64,000 nucleotides of DNA from Sistotremastrum niveocremeum HHB9708 (Eukaryota; Basidiomycota; Agaricomycetes; Sistotremastrales; Sistotremastraceae), in the NCBI GenBank assembly GCA_001630475.1, contig KV419401.1, forward strand, positions 620,001 to 684,000, read 5' to 3'. Of this stretch, positions 35,773 through 48,900 are shown piece by piece. The notes beneath the pieces are model-generated. The model made no database searches and was not told the origin of the DNA. It was given only the letters and a program-made list of their open reading frames with translations. Each line of letters opens with the position of its first letter. Positions within the stretch are counted from its first letter, which is position 1. The position numbers were made by a program, and so were the translations under genes.

Positions 35773-36826
35773 GTGAGGAGAGACCTCGTGGAACTAAGAG
35801 ATGGAGAGATTAGTTCATAACTTCACGAATGATACTCACGTATATCGTTCTGTATTGATTTGTCTCGTAGTGCCTTAGTCTCACCGTCCCGGACAATGTG
35901 TTTGTTTTGGCGTTACTAGACAGTTTTTCTTTGCTCAACTATTCGACTATGCTAATGAGGCACTTGAGTGGCTGTTCCCAGACTCCGACTTCGGCCGGCT
36001 TGCGGAATTTAGCAGGCGGAGGTTAAGTTGAGCCGTGGTTTGGCGCCGGACTGCTACCGCGCTCAGGCGGAAGCGAGGTTTCCAATCTTTCAATGACTGA
36101 AGCGTTAACGAGCTTGTTTTGAACGGCTTCTGTGAGTCCATTGTCATCTTGTCTTCGACGTGAGATAGTTATATATAGGTGGCGGGGTCGATACGGTGTC
36201 CTGGTTTCGATTGGATATCTGAATTTCAAGCCTCCAGAAAAAAAGATTGTAGTAAGAGAATCATGCAGCGCAGACGTAGAAATGTCGGATTCGGAAATAC
36301 CGCGAGTGCAGTGTAGTATGCCTCGACATTTTTAGGATCTGTGTTGGTAATTCAAGGGAATGAGTGACCACACCCATGATGTTGCGTCAAGAGCGCCTCG
36401 TCGTCAGCATCATGATATCTTGGATGCAAATGCTTGACGAGCGGAACATACTAGTATACAAAGTCAACCCAAGCCTTTGAATGGCACAGGAGAAACTTCG
36501 GCTGGAATTAAGCTTGTGGAAAAAAAGGAGGTTGGAGCGATAATGCCGAAGCCAGCAACCGAGGATAGCCGATATCTGTCAAACGGGCGCTTGATGCCCT
36601 CAGGCTTCGTTCTTGGTTCTTTCTTCTTACAAGTGTCCTTTCTTCGATATCCCATTCATTCATCAGAATTATCTCAGGCACAATATCCTCCAGACTCTTC
36701 ATCTCAAAAATCCATCAGTTAGTCGCGTCTCAGGCTGTCAGCGACTCCAGAACGCGTGAAGAATATTTTATCTTGTCATCCGCGGGAATCGAAGTACTGT
36801 GCCATTCGACGCGAAATGAACGCGAA
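35773..36826. other. Intergenic, no gene recognised
   Basis: About 1 kb with short open frames only. Just before the proposed next start there is a small tandem repeat (CGCGAAATGAA twice near 36808-36832). Confidence 0.35.
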
Positions 36827-39103
36827 ATGAACGCGGTGGAGAGAGTGTGTGCAGTAGCCGCTCGGACCGGTGGCTGGGATGCGTTCAGCGAGGTTATCTG
36901 CAGGCATTTGAAAATCGGTCAGTCCACTCCGCCAAAATACCACCTCGAACTCAGACTGATATCCTCTCAGCGGTATCTACCCAGAAAGATCTCAAGCGCA
37001 TCGTCAAACAAAAAACAAGCGCGGATGTTGTTCAGAAACTTGCGATCTTTGCCAGGAAGCAGAGGGGTCGTCGAGATACGTGTGTCCTTGGCGGCATAGT
37101 CAACATCATCCAAAATCTGGAGAAGGACGAAACCTCAATACAAGAAATGTATAAGCAGGGTGAGCGATTAAATCTGCCATAATTCCGTGAAACGCGTTCT
37201 CAAATGTCCCAAGGTCTGCTTGATTTCGTATTTCAGTGCCTTACTGTTCCGATCGATGTCTCCAATTTCCGCAAGCTGGCCATCGTGGTATCCCAAGATA
37301 TTATCATGGAGTGGAGAGATTCTGACACCTGGCACAACATCTCATTCAAATCAACCGCAAACATCGCGTCGATCATCGCCGAGCATGTTCGCGACAAAAC
37401 AGTATTCGGAGCGCTGCTCATCTTGTTGGAGAACAACTTGACCAAACTGTGCACTTACAGAATGTTACAGAAACATACAATTCCCGCCGCATCCCTTCAG
37501 TCCCTCCAACTTCCTCGCTTAGCCGCGACGCTCGTCGGTCAAATGGACGTTAAAGGAGAATTACATCCACATCCTTATCCCGGAACTCTTGACCTGGGTA
37601 GCCTACTATCAGAGTAGCGCGCTCAACGATCTCCCGTTCGACACTGGCAAGTCACTGTTTGTGGCACTCATGCTCAGTCCTTCCATTTCGATTCGGTTTC
37701 GTGGATTAATAGGTCTTCTGAATCTCATTCACTCCGACTCCACTTGGGACTTCCGGTTCTGCAACCCTCAGCGGAAATACTTAAACCTTGCGTTCCCTCC
37801 TCCGGAAAACTCTTGTTCGCTCGACATGTCTCGTGATGCAAGCGCAGGGCTTGCTCCGATGATATTTCCCGACGGATCAACGTTCGACAGTTATGGATGG
37901 GCGATGAAATTTGTGGAATACGAGCATCAAGGGCCGAAAAGCAACGACGAGTCATTCGAAGCACCCCTCGCGCGCATAATAGGAGCACCAGTGCTCAATA
38001 TGTTCATTCTCAAGCACATGGAATCCACTTTGAGAGCGAAGGGGAAACATTACGAAGCTGACGTCTTCGATTTCGGCATTCAAATGTTGCTCATTCGCAC
38101 ACTCAAAATGATGGAAAACGAATCTCAACCCCTCTTTGACGTTCACGTCATGGCCAGACTCAGCGCACTTGATGGGATCAAGCGATGGCCTGAGCGCTCC
38201 TACTTCTACTATGCCGCAATCAAGACTCTAGGCGGACCCGAATGTAGCGAATGGGCTACCAAGGGTACCAAATGCAGAGATATCACGCCTCATTTACGAC
38301 GGCGCATATCGTACGAGCTTTCCCTCGCTCTCTTCGAGATGGGAGTCGTATTCTTGGCTCTTCAAGTCCCGGAGACGATGTGGTGGAACGACGGGGTCAA
38401 ATATATGAAAATGTGTCAAGTCAGTATTCAAGAGGCCCTAGAATTGATGATTGGTGGCTCTGCGGAACATACGATGATTGTCGTTTTGTCTTTCATCGCC
38501 GAATATCTCGTTCGAGGACCGGATGCAGGATCCCAGCTTCCTTCAGGGCTATCGGTGCGTCTTAATGTACTTCAATCTTGTCTTAGGTCTCGCGTTTTGA
38601 CGAGTCTTGCATAGGAGAAGGAAGCCCTTGTGTCTCTTTCGATCTTGAAGGTCAGGGAGTGCAAAGAGAACACCGAGCTTCAAGAAGCTGTATCAACCTT
38701 CCTCTCCCTTCGTTCCGAAGCGTCCAAGAAATGGTCTTCCCTCATTTCCGCGATGCAGAAAATGCCTCTCGCCGCGAAGGAAGCACAAACATTCAACGAT
38801 TTCACAGGAGAATTCTGGAAATACGACGATAACATGCCTGCAACCGTCATGAGAATGTATTTTGAGAAAACGAAAAATACCATCAATGGCTCGGCGCTTC
38901 CTCAATGTTCGACGTGTCATAAACCGACCGTAGGCTTGAAAAAATGTGGAAGATGTGGACAGACGAAGTATTGCAGTGAAATTTGGTATGTGCCAGAATG
39001 TGTAGCTTGGGATGATCGATCATCACTGATATATTTTAGTCAATTCTTTGACTGGAAAGCTGGACACAAGGCGAAGTGTATCTCTCCTGAAATATCGACC
39101 TAA
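36827..39103 (+). CDS. MYND-type zinc finger protein with long helical N-terminal region
   Basis: The C-terminus holds a clear MYND finger: CSTCHKP, CGRCGQTKYCSE, then across a short intron ICQFFDWKAGHKAKC, giving the usual Cys/His spacing. The finger binds zinc and normally mediates protein contacts. The roughly 600 residues before it are mostly helical, with no other domain recognised (landmarks RIVKQKTSADVVQKLAIFAR, TKLCTYRMLQKH, YFYYAAIKTLGGPECSEWA). Introns needed for an open frame include 36893-36954 and 37538-37601 (joining RLAATLV to AYYQSS), one before GLLDFVFQCL, and one ending just before EKEALVSLSIL. This architecture is common in Agaricomycetes, where many such proteins have unknown function. 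The start is uncertain: the ATG at 36827 is the first that fits exon 1. Stop at 39101-39103. Confidence 0.75.
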
Positions 39104-39733
39104 ATTTATCGTTTCATTTATTGCTGTTGTACATGTATACATTGGACGTGAAGGAGTCGGATAACGTAGTTCTGAAAATGTTTGCATCGAAGTCTCTGAC
39201 TGAAAACATGCATATGAACGCGGAGATCGTGGCAGAATCGGCAGATGCACGACAGAGGCTGTCCTGAGCGTGGGAAATTCAAGCTTGCTCGTTTGAACCG
39301 TCATCGCGTCATCGCGTCTTCCACAGCGACCGACGACTTTTCACCTGGAAAAGCCGATCCCAGGACATCATGAAAGGAATATGTGAGCATATATTCCAAC
39401 ATCGCAATATTGAGATGTTGAATGACGCGTCATAGACTCGATGAAAACCGACTCGCCGAATGCTGCAAGGTAGCCATGCATGGCACGCAACAACTAGCAG
39501 GATACCAATCACTCTGACGATTTTCGGCGGTTTCTGAATGCAGAATGGATGTCATAGACTCGTTCAGCAGCTCTGAGATGCGTGCCTCGTTGGAAAGGAC
39601 CTGTGGCACATGTACAGCCCCTTGGCGGCTGTCTTTGTAGACGCCGGACGATGAGCCCATCGTGGACCCATCGTGGACCCATCGAAACCTGCCCTGCAAC
39701 ACGTTCCCTTCACACCCTCTCTCCTCAACCATC
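39104..39733. other. Upstream region of copy C
   Basis: No gene. Contains the distal conserved block GAGCGTGGGAAATTC at 39265-39279, about 455 bp before the ATG. A stretch at about 39420-39515 matches DNA upstream of copy A in inverted orientation. The proximal motif lies at 39637-39690. Confidence 0.5.
39637..39690 (+). promoter_or_regulatory. Shared proximal upstream motif with a tandem 12-bp repeat, copy C
   Basis: GTAGACGCC is followed by GAGCCCATCG. The unit CCCATCGTGGAC then runs in tandem (third copy altered to CCCATCGAAACC). Copies E and H carry related CCCATC...AAACC sequences at the same place. Confidence 0.55.
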
Positions 39734-42091
39734 ATGTCCTCACCACCAGCTTCACCTGCTCCTCCACCTCCCGTAGCGGCTGATACTCAGGATGCTCCTC
39801 GGGATCCCTTCGATACCCCCCTATTCCATCGACTCCTCGGCTTGATCGAAAAGCAGAACGAGACTATTGAAGAACAGAAAGCGACGATGGATGAGCAGAA
39901 GAAGACTTTGAAGGAACATGGGACGAAGTTGGATGCATTGGTGAAGGATGCGCAGAAAGGTTTGTAGTTTGCCCCTTTCTCTAGGTTTGATTATTGACTG
40001 TTTTAAAGATGATCAGCCTTACGATGACGAAGCGCAGCCGTTGCGAAGCGAGCAGCTCTGGAGTGGGGTGTACGAGATTGCCTCAGCGAAGATGAAAGAA
40101 GAAGCAGAGGAGTGGAAAGGGCTAATGGATGTTTCCTTGGTGTTCGTGAGTAGGCTTTTGATTTTACAGATACCTGTCAGTAACAACATATAGATTGCCA
40201 TCTTCTTGGCCGTTCTCACTGCGTTTCTCGTCCCGGCTGCTCAAGCCTTGAGCCCGACTCCAAATGGCGCTGGAAGCAACTCAACCTCGCCCCCTCCTCC
40301 ACTACCCCCTAAATCAGATCAAAATGTATGCGCATTTTATTATTTATCTCTGATTATGGCTGTGCGTGCACTCTCTGTTTGTCCGTCTCAACTCGATCGA
40401 TGCTGATATCCGTGGCCTAGATGTGCAATGCGGTTCTCTGTGTACTAGGACGTCAGTGGGTAGGAAAGATGCTAAGCCGTCCAGTTGGGAAGACTCACAA
40501 GGAACGGACGATGCGACATGAGGCGCGGAAAAATTTAGCCTATGGCTGGATCAAACCGCTTGTCGCTGTGCTTTATTGGTCGCTCCTCCTGTCGATCGGC
40601 CTATTCATCGCCGGCCTTCTCTATCAGCTTCGTAACTTGTCGACCTCCTTTGACCAGACTGCTCCGATTCTTGAGACGACGTGGGGCATCGGGATCTTGC
40701 TCGCGGCTCTCATCGTCGCAACTGTCGCAGCGACAACAATTCACGCCATCCGATTCGAGAGCTCGCCGTTCGAAGGCAATCTCAGCAAGTTTGTTGTCAG
40801 AATTCTCCAGCGGCTTGAGGAGCGGTGGGAATGGATCAAGAAGTGGCGAGTCAGTGTGCATTCGGAGGGCTTGGAGGGAGTAGAGGCTCTCTTCAAGACT
40901 TCCATGGAGTTGATCGCAGAGGCCAATGATCCAAAGTTACTGGATCGTGTGGCCCCATCATTCTCTTACGACGCATGGTTATTGTTTGGAGAAGGATCGA
41001 TCGAGGTTCTGGCACGAGCCTACGATCGCTTGATGGCGTCGGACACGTCGACTCGGGTCCGAGAAACTGTCAAAGCCCAGATCTCTCGATTTGCAAAGAA
41101 GTGTCGAGAATATCCGGGGTGGGCACAGAGCAGACTAAAAGTAAACGATCTGCGTGACTTCCTTCACGATCGCTATCCGATCTCCTCCAATTTCCCCGCG
41201 TGGGCGACGATCTTCTCGCTCCAAGAGAACAACGAGGATCTCCGTAAGATCGGAGCACTCCCAGCCGATGAATGCGTTGCCGAGCTTTTGTGCACGTATG
41301 ACCAAGACAGGCAACTCGGAGACCGCTTCAAGATCTTTAAAGAAGCTGTCATCCGTTGCAATTCACTTGTCCGTGACGGAAACGAGAATGACGTCATGCA
41401 GATCCTCTCCCATGTCGATCGTCTTTCAGTCGTCGGATCTTTCATGCGGGTCCCTGATCTATGCTTCTATTCTCCCGACGACTTCCTTCGCTTCCTTGTC
41501 CGTGATCGGCGGACTGATATTCTTCTTCATGTCAACGAATTCCTCAAGGATCCGCCCAGCAACGTCAGTCATCAGAACGTGTCCTACATCCTCAACGCCC
41601 TTTTTTCTCCTGCCTTCCCTCTCCCTCTCCCTCTCGGCATTGACTTCTCTCCCATCATCGCCTTTGTCTCCCACCGTCCGCACTGGAGCTCTTGGGACCG
41701 GGTCAGCGACTCGCTGACGCTCTATCTAAGCCAGTGCGACCTCACCATATTGTCGGATTCAACGTCTGTTCTCAGATTCCTACAGCTATGTGTTGACACA
41801 GAGTTTCGCGATGAGGATGGAGATCTATACGAAACAACCGACGAGGCTCGAACTCGTGCTCGAGATATTTTGAACATATGCCTTCCTAACCTCACTCAAT
41901 TACCTCCATCGTGTCCCTCTTCTCCATCTCCCTCTCTGGCCTGTGCATTGCTCGATAGTCCTTCGCTCATCGAGGAGCCATCCGAACCTTCTCGCGCTGT
42001 TGTTGAATCGCTGATGGCTCAGCGCACCCAAGCGACCTCGCGGCGTTTCTCAACCTCGTCTGTACACATCGAGATGACAACACTAGCGTAA
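39734..42091 (+). CDS. DUF6535-type four-helix membrane protein, copy C
   Basis: Four exons as in copy A. Exon 1 reads MSSPPASPAPPPPVAADTQD, DTPLFHRLLGLIEKQ and a coiled coil one heptad longer than A (IEEQKATMDEQKKTLKEHG). Exon 2 carries EQLWSGVYEIASAKM and EEAEEWKGLMDVSLVF. Exon 3 carries IAIFLAVLTAFLVPAAQAL, an NST-containing Pro-rich loop and CAFYYLSLIMA. The long exon 4 starts MCNAVLCVLGRQWVGKML and continues to RRFSTSSVHIEMTTLA. Four membrane helices are predicted, then a cytosolic helical part with ANDPKLLDRVAPSFSY and SDTSTRVRETVKAQISRFAK. No break seen; about 735 aa. It is closest to copy A in its N-terminus, tail and upstream DNA, but lies on the opposite strand, so A and C look like an inverted dispersed duplication. 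Function unknown. Confidence 0.8.
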
Positions 42092-43909
42092 TGAAGCTCT
42101 CTACGTCACGCAATCCGTTCCTTGTTATTTAACTCTTGATGCCCAACACTTGTTTTGGTTGGGACACTCAGATCTTCTACACGGCATTTCAGAGACGCTG
42201 ACAAGATTCGACTTCGATGATATCGGCAGGAGTATATTCACGAAACAGCAGCGTACAGTCAAAAATTTGTATGGGGCTTCGATTGTGATCGGCCTGGGTT
42301 TCAAGATTAGATTTCTGGAATAACAAAACTATCATCGCCAGGTCTCAGTTGTGTGTAATTGGATAGGCATATCTTGAACGAAAGGAACGTGAATCCTGCA
42401 GTCAGTCGGTTTTGGAATCAGTCTGATGTCCTGCCCAATCGCAAATTTTTTCAATCTCATGTCAACTTCAACACGCACGTCTATCGGAAAGATTGTCGCT
42501 GGTTTGAACCACTAGATCTGCCAAGCCTTTATCTAAAAACTTGACTTCCCGCGTTCAGGAACAAAGAATGGACTATTTTGAGCCATCGCTCGGCGGCTTT
42601 GCAAACACGGCGAGTACGAACGGAAAGGATTGATATTAAGGATTTCTCCAAAACTTGTCAAAATCAGGATCAAAGACAAAAGTGCTGATTGCACCAATCA
42701 TATCGAAGGCTGGAGGTCGGATTCCTCGCACGACGTCCTGGCTTGTTTTGGCGGAGTTTGCTGATTGAAGCCAATGACCGTGAGAATTTACTGTTTAAGG
42801 CCTTCCCGCTCTCTTCAACCACCCTTGCAACCACCGCTGCGTTGGCAGCAATCGACAGCATGAGTCCAGTCTACCAGGGACATCACTCTAGCCCATTCAT
42901 TCTCCCAACTACTGCAGATATATTGTGCTGTAATTTCTGGATTTCAGGTCTTTGAAACGTAGCCAGACCGATGCTGCCGTGTTCGTGGTATCTTCAATTC
43001 AGAACTCGAGGCTTCTACTTCCCTCACCGATCGCTCTTTTTCTCGCTTCCAACAATCTTCTAAGCATCACGACTATACATGGCCTTTGCATATCTGTGAA
43101 TCGGCTTTGACTGGCCTTCATGGCGATCTATCCGATCATCGACAACCCGCATCGTACATGGGGACTACTAGAGCTTTCAGATCACGATATATCGCTGTCG
43201 ACATCGACATTGACTCAGCCAGTCCATCTCGGAACTTCAGCAACACCGGCGCTTGATAACACGGCTGAGCCATGAAAGTGAGGCAAGACACAGTGCGATC
43301 TCGCTGGTCTGGTGGATAGCGCGGACCCGTCTTTCGAGCTTCGTTCCCAGTTCGGATGATCGGCGGGGTACATCTAGCAGGAGAGGGGTGATAATGAATG
43401 CATCGTATGTGTCTCTGCGCTCTCAAGTTGCCTGCTAACCTCGGAGGTCTAGGCTTTCTTATTGCGCAATCTTCATAGGTCACTGCAACACCCCTCGCCA
43501 TCGCCATTGTTTCTCAGGAACATCTCTAGCTCCTTCCTGGCCAATCATCTCAAACGTCTTCTGCGTCCAACTCTGCACCTCGTTTATTGCTCTTCCGAAA
43601 AGGTCGTGTGGAAGGCCGTGTCCTTTCAAATGCCCTCCTCAATTTGCGTCCTTGAAATATATAACCTACCTGCTACGTAACTTCGGAACTCTTTTGAAGA
43701 TGCTGATGGCTGCCGAGGCTGCTTTCGCAGAAGGATGCCCTGGTCCAACATTCTGGTTTCTTCTGCTCTTGCGTTGGAACGACGGTGCAAGCCAGGTCGA
43801 TCATACGAGGGATTGCAGACGGTTGACTGACATGCAGAGCGTTTCGTTGATGCATCGCACGCCGAGCACGTCTTTGAAGGTGTTACCCTACATTTAGAAA
43901 ATTCCAATT

Positions 43910-44481
43910 ATTTGTGCATCGTCTCGTATGATCCAAGAAGGAACGATATATATCTTTAGCACACGTCGGAGGCGTCGTTCCAATCGAATGTGATTCCCGC
44001 TTGAACTTGCCCAAAAATCTGAGAGCAGAAAGCTGAACGTGGGAATTTCGAGCTTCAGCGCTTTCTCCAAACTGTTGCCTTCGTCGCACTCAACCATGCT
44101 TTCTGCTTCATTTCGCATCGTCAAAGGTATGCCACTCACTCTCAGCTGGGGATGGGAATAAACGGCCAGCAACATCCGCATTCTTGACGCGTTGATCGCG
44201 TTTACAATCATGGTTTTTCATTTTTTTCACGGCCTCCAACGTCATCCACGCCATCGCGACCTGGATGAAGCACATCGCGATGCCACCTCCGCATACACCT
44301 CATCTCAGCACTCCCATAGCCTCGCACCACACAACTCAGCTCAACACTTCATTTCGACACCATCGCGATAAGGCTCTACGCACAGCCTGCCCTGGTCTCA
44401 CGGTAGACGCTTTGATGGGCCCACCGCTATAAGAAGTAACAACACGCTGTTCACATACGATACCTCTTTCCTCCCACCACC
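43910..44481 (+). repeat. Duplicated upstream block, copy D side
   Basis: Aligns with 54573-55173. Shared stretches include CATCGTCAAAGGTATGCCA, GCGTTGATCGCGTT and CATCCACGCCATCGCGACCT. Differences are small indels and substitutions, so the duplication includes the whole upstream region of D and F. Confidence 0.8.
44403..44431 (+). promoter_or_regulatory. Shared proximal promoter block, copy D
   Basis: GTAGACGC, then TGGGCCCACCGC, then TATAAGAAG, a likely TATA element about 55 bp before the ATG at 44482. Confidence 0.55.
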
Positions 44482-44866
44482 ATGTCGACACCCCTAGACT
44501 CAGTTTCCTCCCCACCGATTCCAGAGACGGCGGCTCCTACTTCGACGGCGTCCCCTCAAGATGCTTTCGATACGCCGCGCTTCAATCGGCTGCTAGCGCT
44601 GATGGAGAAACAGGTTGAAGTCGCGGAGAGGCAGAGTGCGACGATCGAAAGGCAGGAGAAAGCCTTGGGAGAGCATGGGAAGAAGTTAGAAGCGTTGGTC
44701 AAGGATGCGCAAAGAGGTCAGTGTTTTATTGATATTCTTGGGCATGTTGCATTCTGACCTTTTTCGAAGATGATCTGCCATACGACGAAGAGAAGGGCTA
44801 TCCATGGGAAGTTGTCGAAAGTGAGCAGCTGTGGAGCGGAGTATATGAGGTCTATAGACGAGACGC

Positions 44867-44897
44867 GTGATTCGGTTCCGGGCTCCGACCGAATCAC
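44867..44897. repeat. Left subterminal hairpin of the Crypton
   Basis: GTGATTCGGT (44867-44876) and ACCGAATCAC (44888-44897) are perfect inverted copies 11 bp apart. More AAATCACA motifs, several as AATCACAACTTT, follow up to about 45090. Confidence 0.8.
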
Positions 44898-45931
44898 AGC
44901 GCCAAATCACAGCCGGGGTTTCCCGGTAAGGCAACCGGCCGCGCGACAAGGGTCAGCCGAGGCGCCAGCGAAATCACAACTTTCGTTGTGCTCGTCGCTG
45001 GCGGCTCGTCGACTTGTCCTGCGGATCACAACTTTCAGGTAAGTAAATCACAACTTTTGTCGTGCAAATCACAACTAAAATCACATCTTCTCGCAGCCCG
45101 GCAAGACTTCTCCCTCCCCTCGGCTTCGTCACCACCCCATCCGGCCTCGTCGCCTCGCCCTCGCTCAGCCGCCAGCCGCACGCCGCCATCCACCCCATCT
45201 CCCCTCGCTCGACGCGACGACGACGACAACAACGCGTCGTTCGTCGTCTCCACCATCCTCCGACCTCGACCTACCCCCTCTGCCCTCGCCGCGCGTCACC
45301 CCACTCTCGCCTCCGACTCCCTTTCGTCGGCGCACGACATCGTGCGCCGACGACGTTCGCAACTTTTTCTGGCTGTTCGGGCCTCTTGGTAGCGTTGGAT
45401 AGGGGTTGGATATGTGTTGTAGAGGGATGCAGAGGAGGTACAGGAAAAGGGTGAGGTCTCAAAGGTACGCTATCATATATTTTCTCTGCCTACATCTACT
45501 GACAAAAATTTCTCCCCCCTTCCTATATCGCGCATCCACCCACCTCACCCCTTCCCCCTTCCTCATGAACATGCCCTCGCCCTCGCCATCACCGTTCCTC
45601 GTCCGCTGTCGCCGCCGCTGTCACCGCCGCCATCACTCGAACAACCGACCGCACGCACAGTGCTATCGGACATCGCCTAATTAGGTAAGTCCGACTCTGC
45701 ACTGTGCGATTTCATACTGATTTCCTTCTTTAACAGCTTCCTCCCATCTCGAAAAATCAATAAATATCACCAGAACTAGCTAGCATTGTAATGTACATGG
45801 TTCGATTTTTTTGTAATTATTTGGCCTGTATTTTTCGCTTTTTTGTCAATATATATGTCTTTTCCAAGATAAAAAAATGAAAGAAAAATCATATGCAGAG
45901 CAGGAATGGCATAGATGGTTTGGGCAGCAGC

Positions 45932-48900
45932 TCACAGAGAAGATTCTGCACTGTTCTTCTGTTTGGGTACTTGGAATGTCTTCTGAAATTGGTTCAAAGT
46001 GCGATTAGCACGTTCTTCTTCAAGAATCTTGATGGCATCAGGCACAGTGCGGCCCCCCTCTTGACGCTTTGTAATTTGCTTGATATACGAGTTGACCAAA
46101 TTCCACTGCTGCCTGGCCTGAATATAATGTTAGCAGGGATTGTTATGGGGACTGATTACACACAGTAGCATTTGATGAAGGTCGCCAGGATGCGTAATGG
46201 CCCTTGCTGATGGACTTATCGTAAGTCTTGCCAAAATAATTCTCAACTGTCCGGAGAGGAGCACAGACTCCAACACCGTCTATTGGACGCCCACTGTCCC
46301 AGGCTGTCCAAATTGCACTGATATCCCGGAAGCTTCCGAGAGGTCCTGGTCCCCAACAATCCCAAAGGCAGGTCGGATGCTGCACAGCTTTCAGGATGTC
46401 GTCCCATGAACAGAAATCACGTGAAAAAATTGGATATGGGGCGAGCGATGCAGAGGTGGCTGGTTTGTGGAAAGCAGCCGGAGGAGGAAGGATTGCTTCG
46501 CGGCCAGTCAAGGACGTTGAGAGTGGGAGGACAGTGTATTGACTAGTTCTGGATTTGATCACATACGGCTTATACGGGATGAATGCCGGAGGCGTTGAGT
46601 CGTTGTTGGATTCAACGGGGGGATTGATCGAGGGTTGCTGAGGCAAATGAATAGGGGAAGACGGCATTGTGAACAAAGGTGTCGAGGACAGTGAGGGAGC
46701 AGGATACAAAGACGGTGAATATACTGGATCAGAATGTGGCACTGATGGACCTGCGTGTAGTGGGAATTGGAGTGGCTGTGACAATGGAAAGGGATGAGGT
46801 AGTGGGTAAGAAGAGGGCTGATAGTATGATGTGGACTTGGAAGGTGAAAGAGAATCAGTGCGTCTCAGAAGTTTATCCACTTTGGTCCCAATTTCCATCT
46901 GGCGATGAGCAAGAGCAGCGTAGCTTGACCGTGTTGCTTGTTCAGAAAAAGCTTCAGCAACTTTGGCAGAGGCTTTGGCTTTGTCTTCCTCAACACTCAA
47001 TAGATCAGGCCAATCCAAAAACCACTTCTTCGCTTCTGGAGAAGTATACACGCTAACCTTTTTCCATACAGGGGACTCGGGGTAAGCGTTATACATTGCT
47101 GCAGCCGTCTGTGGTCACACCAATGAATATCTCAAAGTTGAAAAGGGAAACATGCACATACCCGCCAGAAGAAGGGTTTCAAGTCTCTCAGCAACAGAAG
47201 AAAGTTTCTTATGCCTTTGTTGTCCCCATAGAGTGTCTGCATTGCATGATCGACAAACGGGAAGACCTGGTTCAAGAGAGATTCTGGGACGGGTACTTTT
47301 GTCCATGGGACAATGTACTGCTCTCCAACATAGAATCCAGCGAGAACATGAACAGCTGTTTTACTGATTTTGGCAGAATAAACTTCTCGACGAACATTCC
47401 CTTGCCAATGTCCGACAGAGTCAATCGCATCAGCACTTGCGCTAAAGAAAGATTAAATACAAAAACAGACAGCAATACTATTCAACATACCCACGGTCTT
47501 CCATGTGCGCTGGTATTGATTTCCTCGCAAGATGCAATCGCTTGGTTACTTGGACAGATGTAGCGTTGAAGAAAGTGTGGTACATTTTGGAAAGTCCGTC
47601 GGTGCTGAATCTCTCACCAACCTTCCTCCCCGGAACAAGCGGTATCTTGGTATTCATCAGCAATCATGTATACGCTTGAAAACAGAAACATACACCACTC
47701 CAGGTCTTCCCAACAGACCAATTCCAATCGGGGACTTGACTGATCAGATCCATCTCATCAAAGTTCCATTGAAGCAATAGAGCAAGAGCTCCAACGGCAT
47801 CCTTCAGCGGGTCTCGATGTGGTAAGACCATATTGTAATCTGGCTCAGTGACCTATAACAAGTTAGTCAGTCAATCGTCAGTCTGTCAGCAGAAGTAACT
47901 TACACCTGGCTTCGCTGTCTTCGTATCCCAATACATAGCAAGAACACCCCAATGCTTGGTGCCTGCTCCAGAGGCACGACCATCCGGAGTGACATAATCG
48001 GGCAGTTGTATCTCATATGGCTGAAGCTGCCCAAGACTAAGCTCGATCACTTCATCACCCCGATTTAATGTAGCACACTGCCAATGCCACGCAAAGTGGG
48101 CCTTGATGCACGACGTGTCTGATTTAACTTCAGACAAATGATTACAGGCGGATTAAAGCATACGTACATTGCTTAAGGTTAAGCATGATTGCTCTCTGAA
48201 TTTCTTCGATATTTTGTAATGACAGAGACGAGTCAAGAATGGTGCCCCGAGTGACGTCAAAGTTGTCAGTCCTACAGAATTCATCAAATCAAACTTGGCC
48301 TACAAAAGAAGCAAACACATACTCAAGCTTTTGACGCTGTGCCGTGATCATCAATGCTTTTTGATACTGACGTGTCTGTTCCGTGAAACACGGCCGTTCA
48401 GTATGAAGAGTTGGATTCTCCGCTTCCTGACGGGCACGAACACGACCCAGCATCGTCATGATTTTTTTCAGTGAAGACTGCAAAGGAGAATATTGACAAA
48501 AAGTATGACAACAGACAAACACACTTACAGATGAAAGATGATCATCAGAGTTAGACACGAACCCACCGCCATGCTTGGAGAAAAGAGAACGTGTTGCGGA
48601 ATAATGCAGGTATTGGCACACGTGATGTGAATCAAGGATTACATCAGGGATGATCTTATCTGCAATTGCTTGATCCACCCAGTCCTACAGAATTGTAAGA
48701 AACATTCTGTGTTTACGATTGAGCAAAGCCTACCTGCCATTGACGAATAACAGCTTTCTCCGTCGATTGACCGGATGGTCTGCGGGTATCAAATATGAAT
48801 TGATCGACCCAGATCTGTGCAGCAGCACGATCTGCAGGTAGCTGCAATGATGTACCTGTGTCATTTATTAAAGCGAGATCGGAGATGCAAACAAGAATTA

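Larger units (their letters stand above)
42092..44481. other. 2.4-kb gap; last 570 bp duplicated upstream of copy F
   Basis: No gene recognised in 42092-43900; a 50-codon plus-strand frame from 43120 is too short to judge. From about 43910 to the ATG the sequence matches 54573-55173. Confidence 0.4.

Noticed and set aside
44988-45454. Overlapping long open frames on both strands in the GC-rich left part of the Crypton
   Set aside because: They are Arg/Ser/Pro/Thr low-complexity translations of a GC-rich tract, open on both strands at once, with no domain; best explained by composition.
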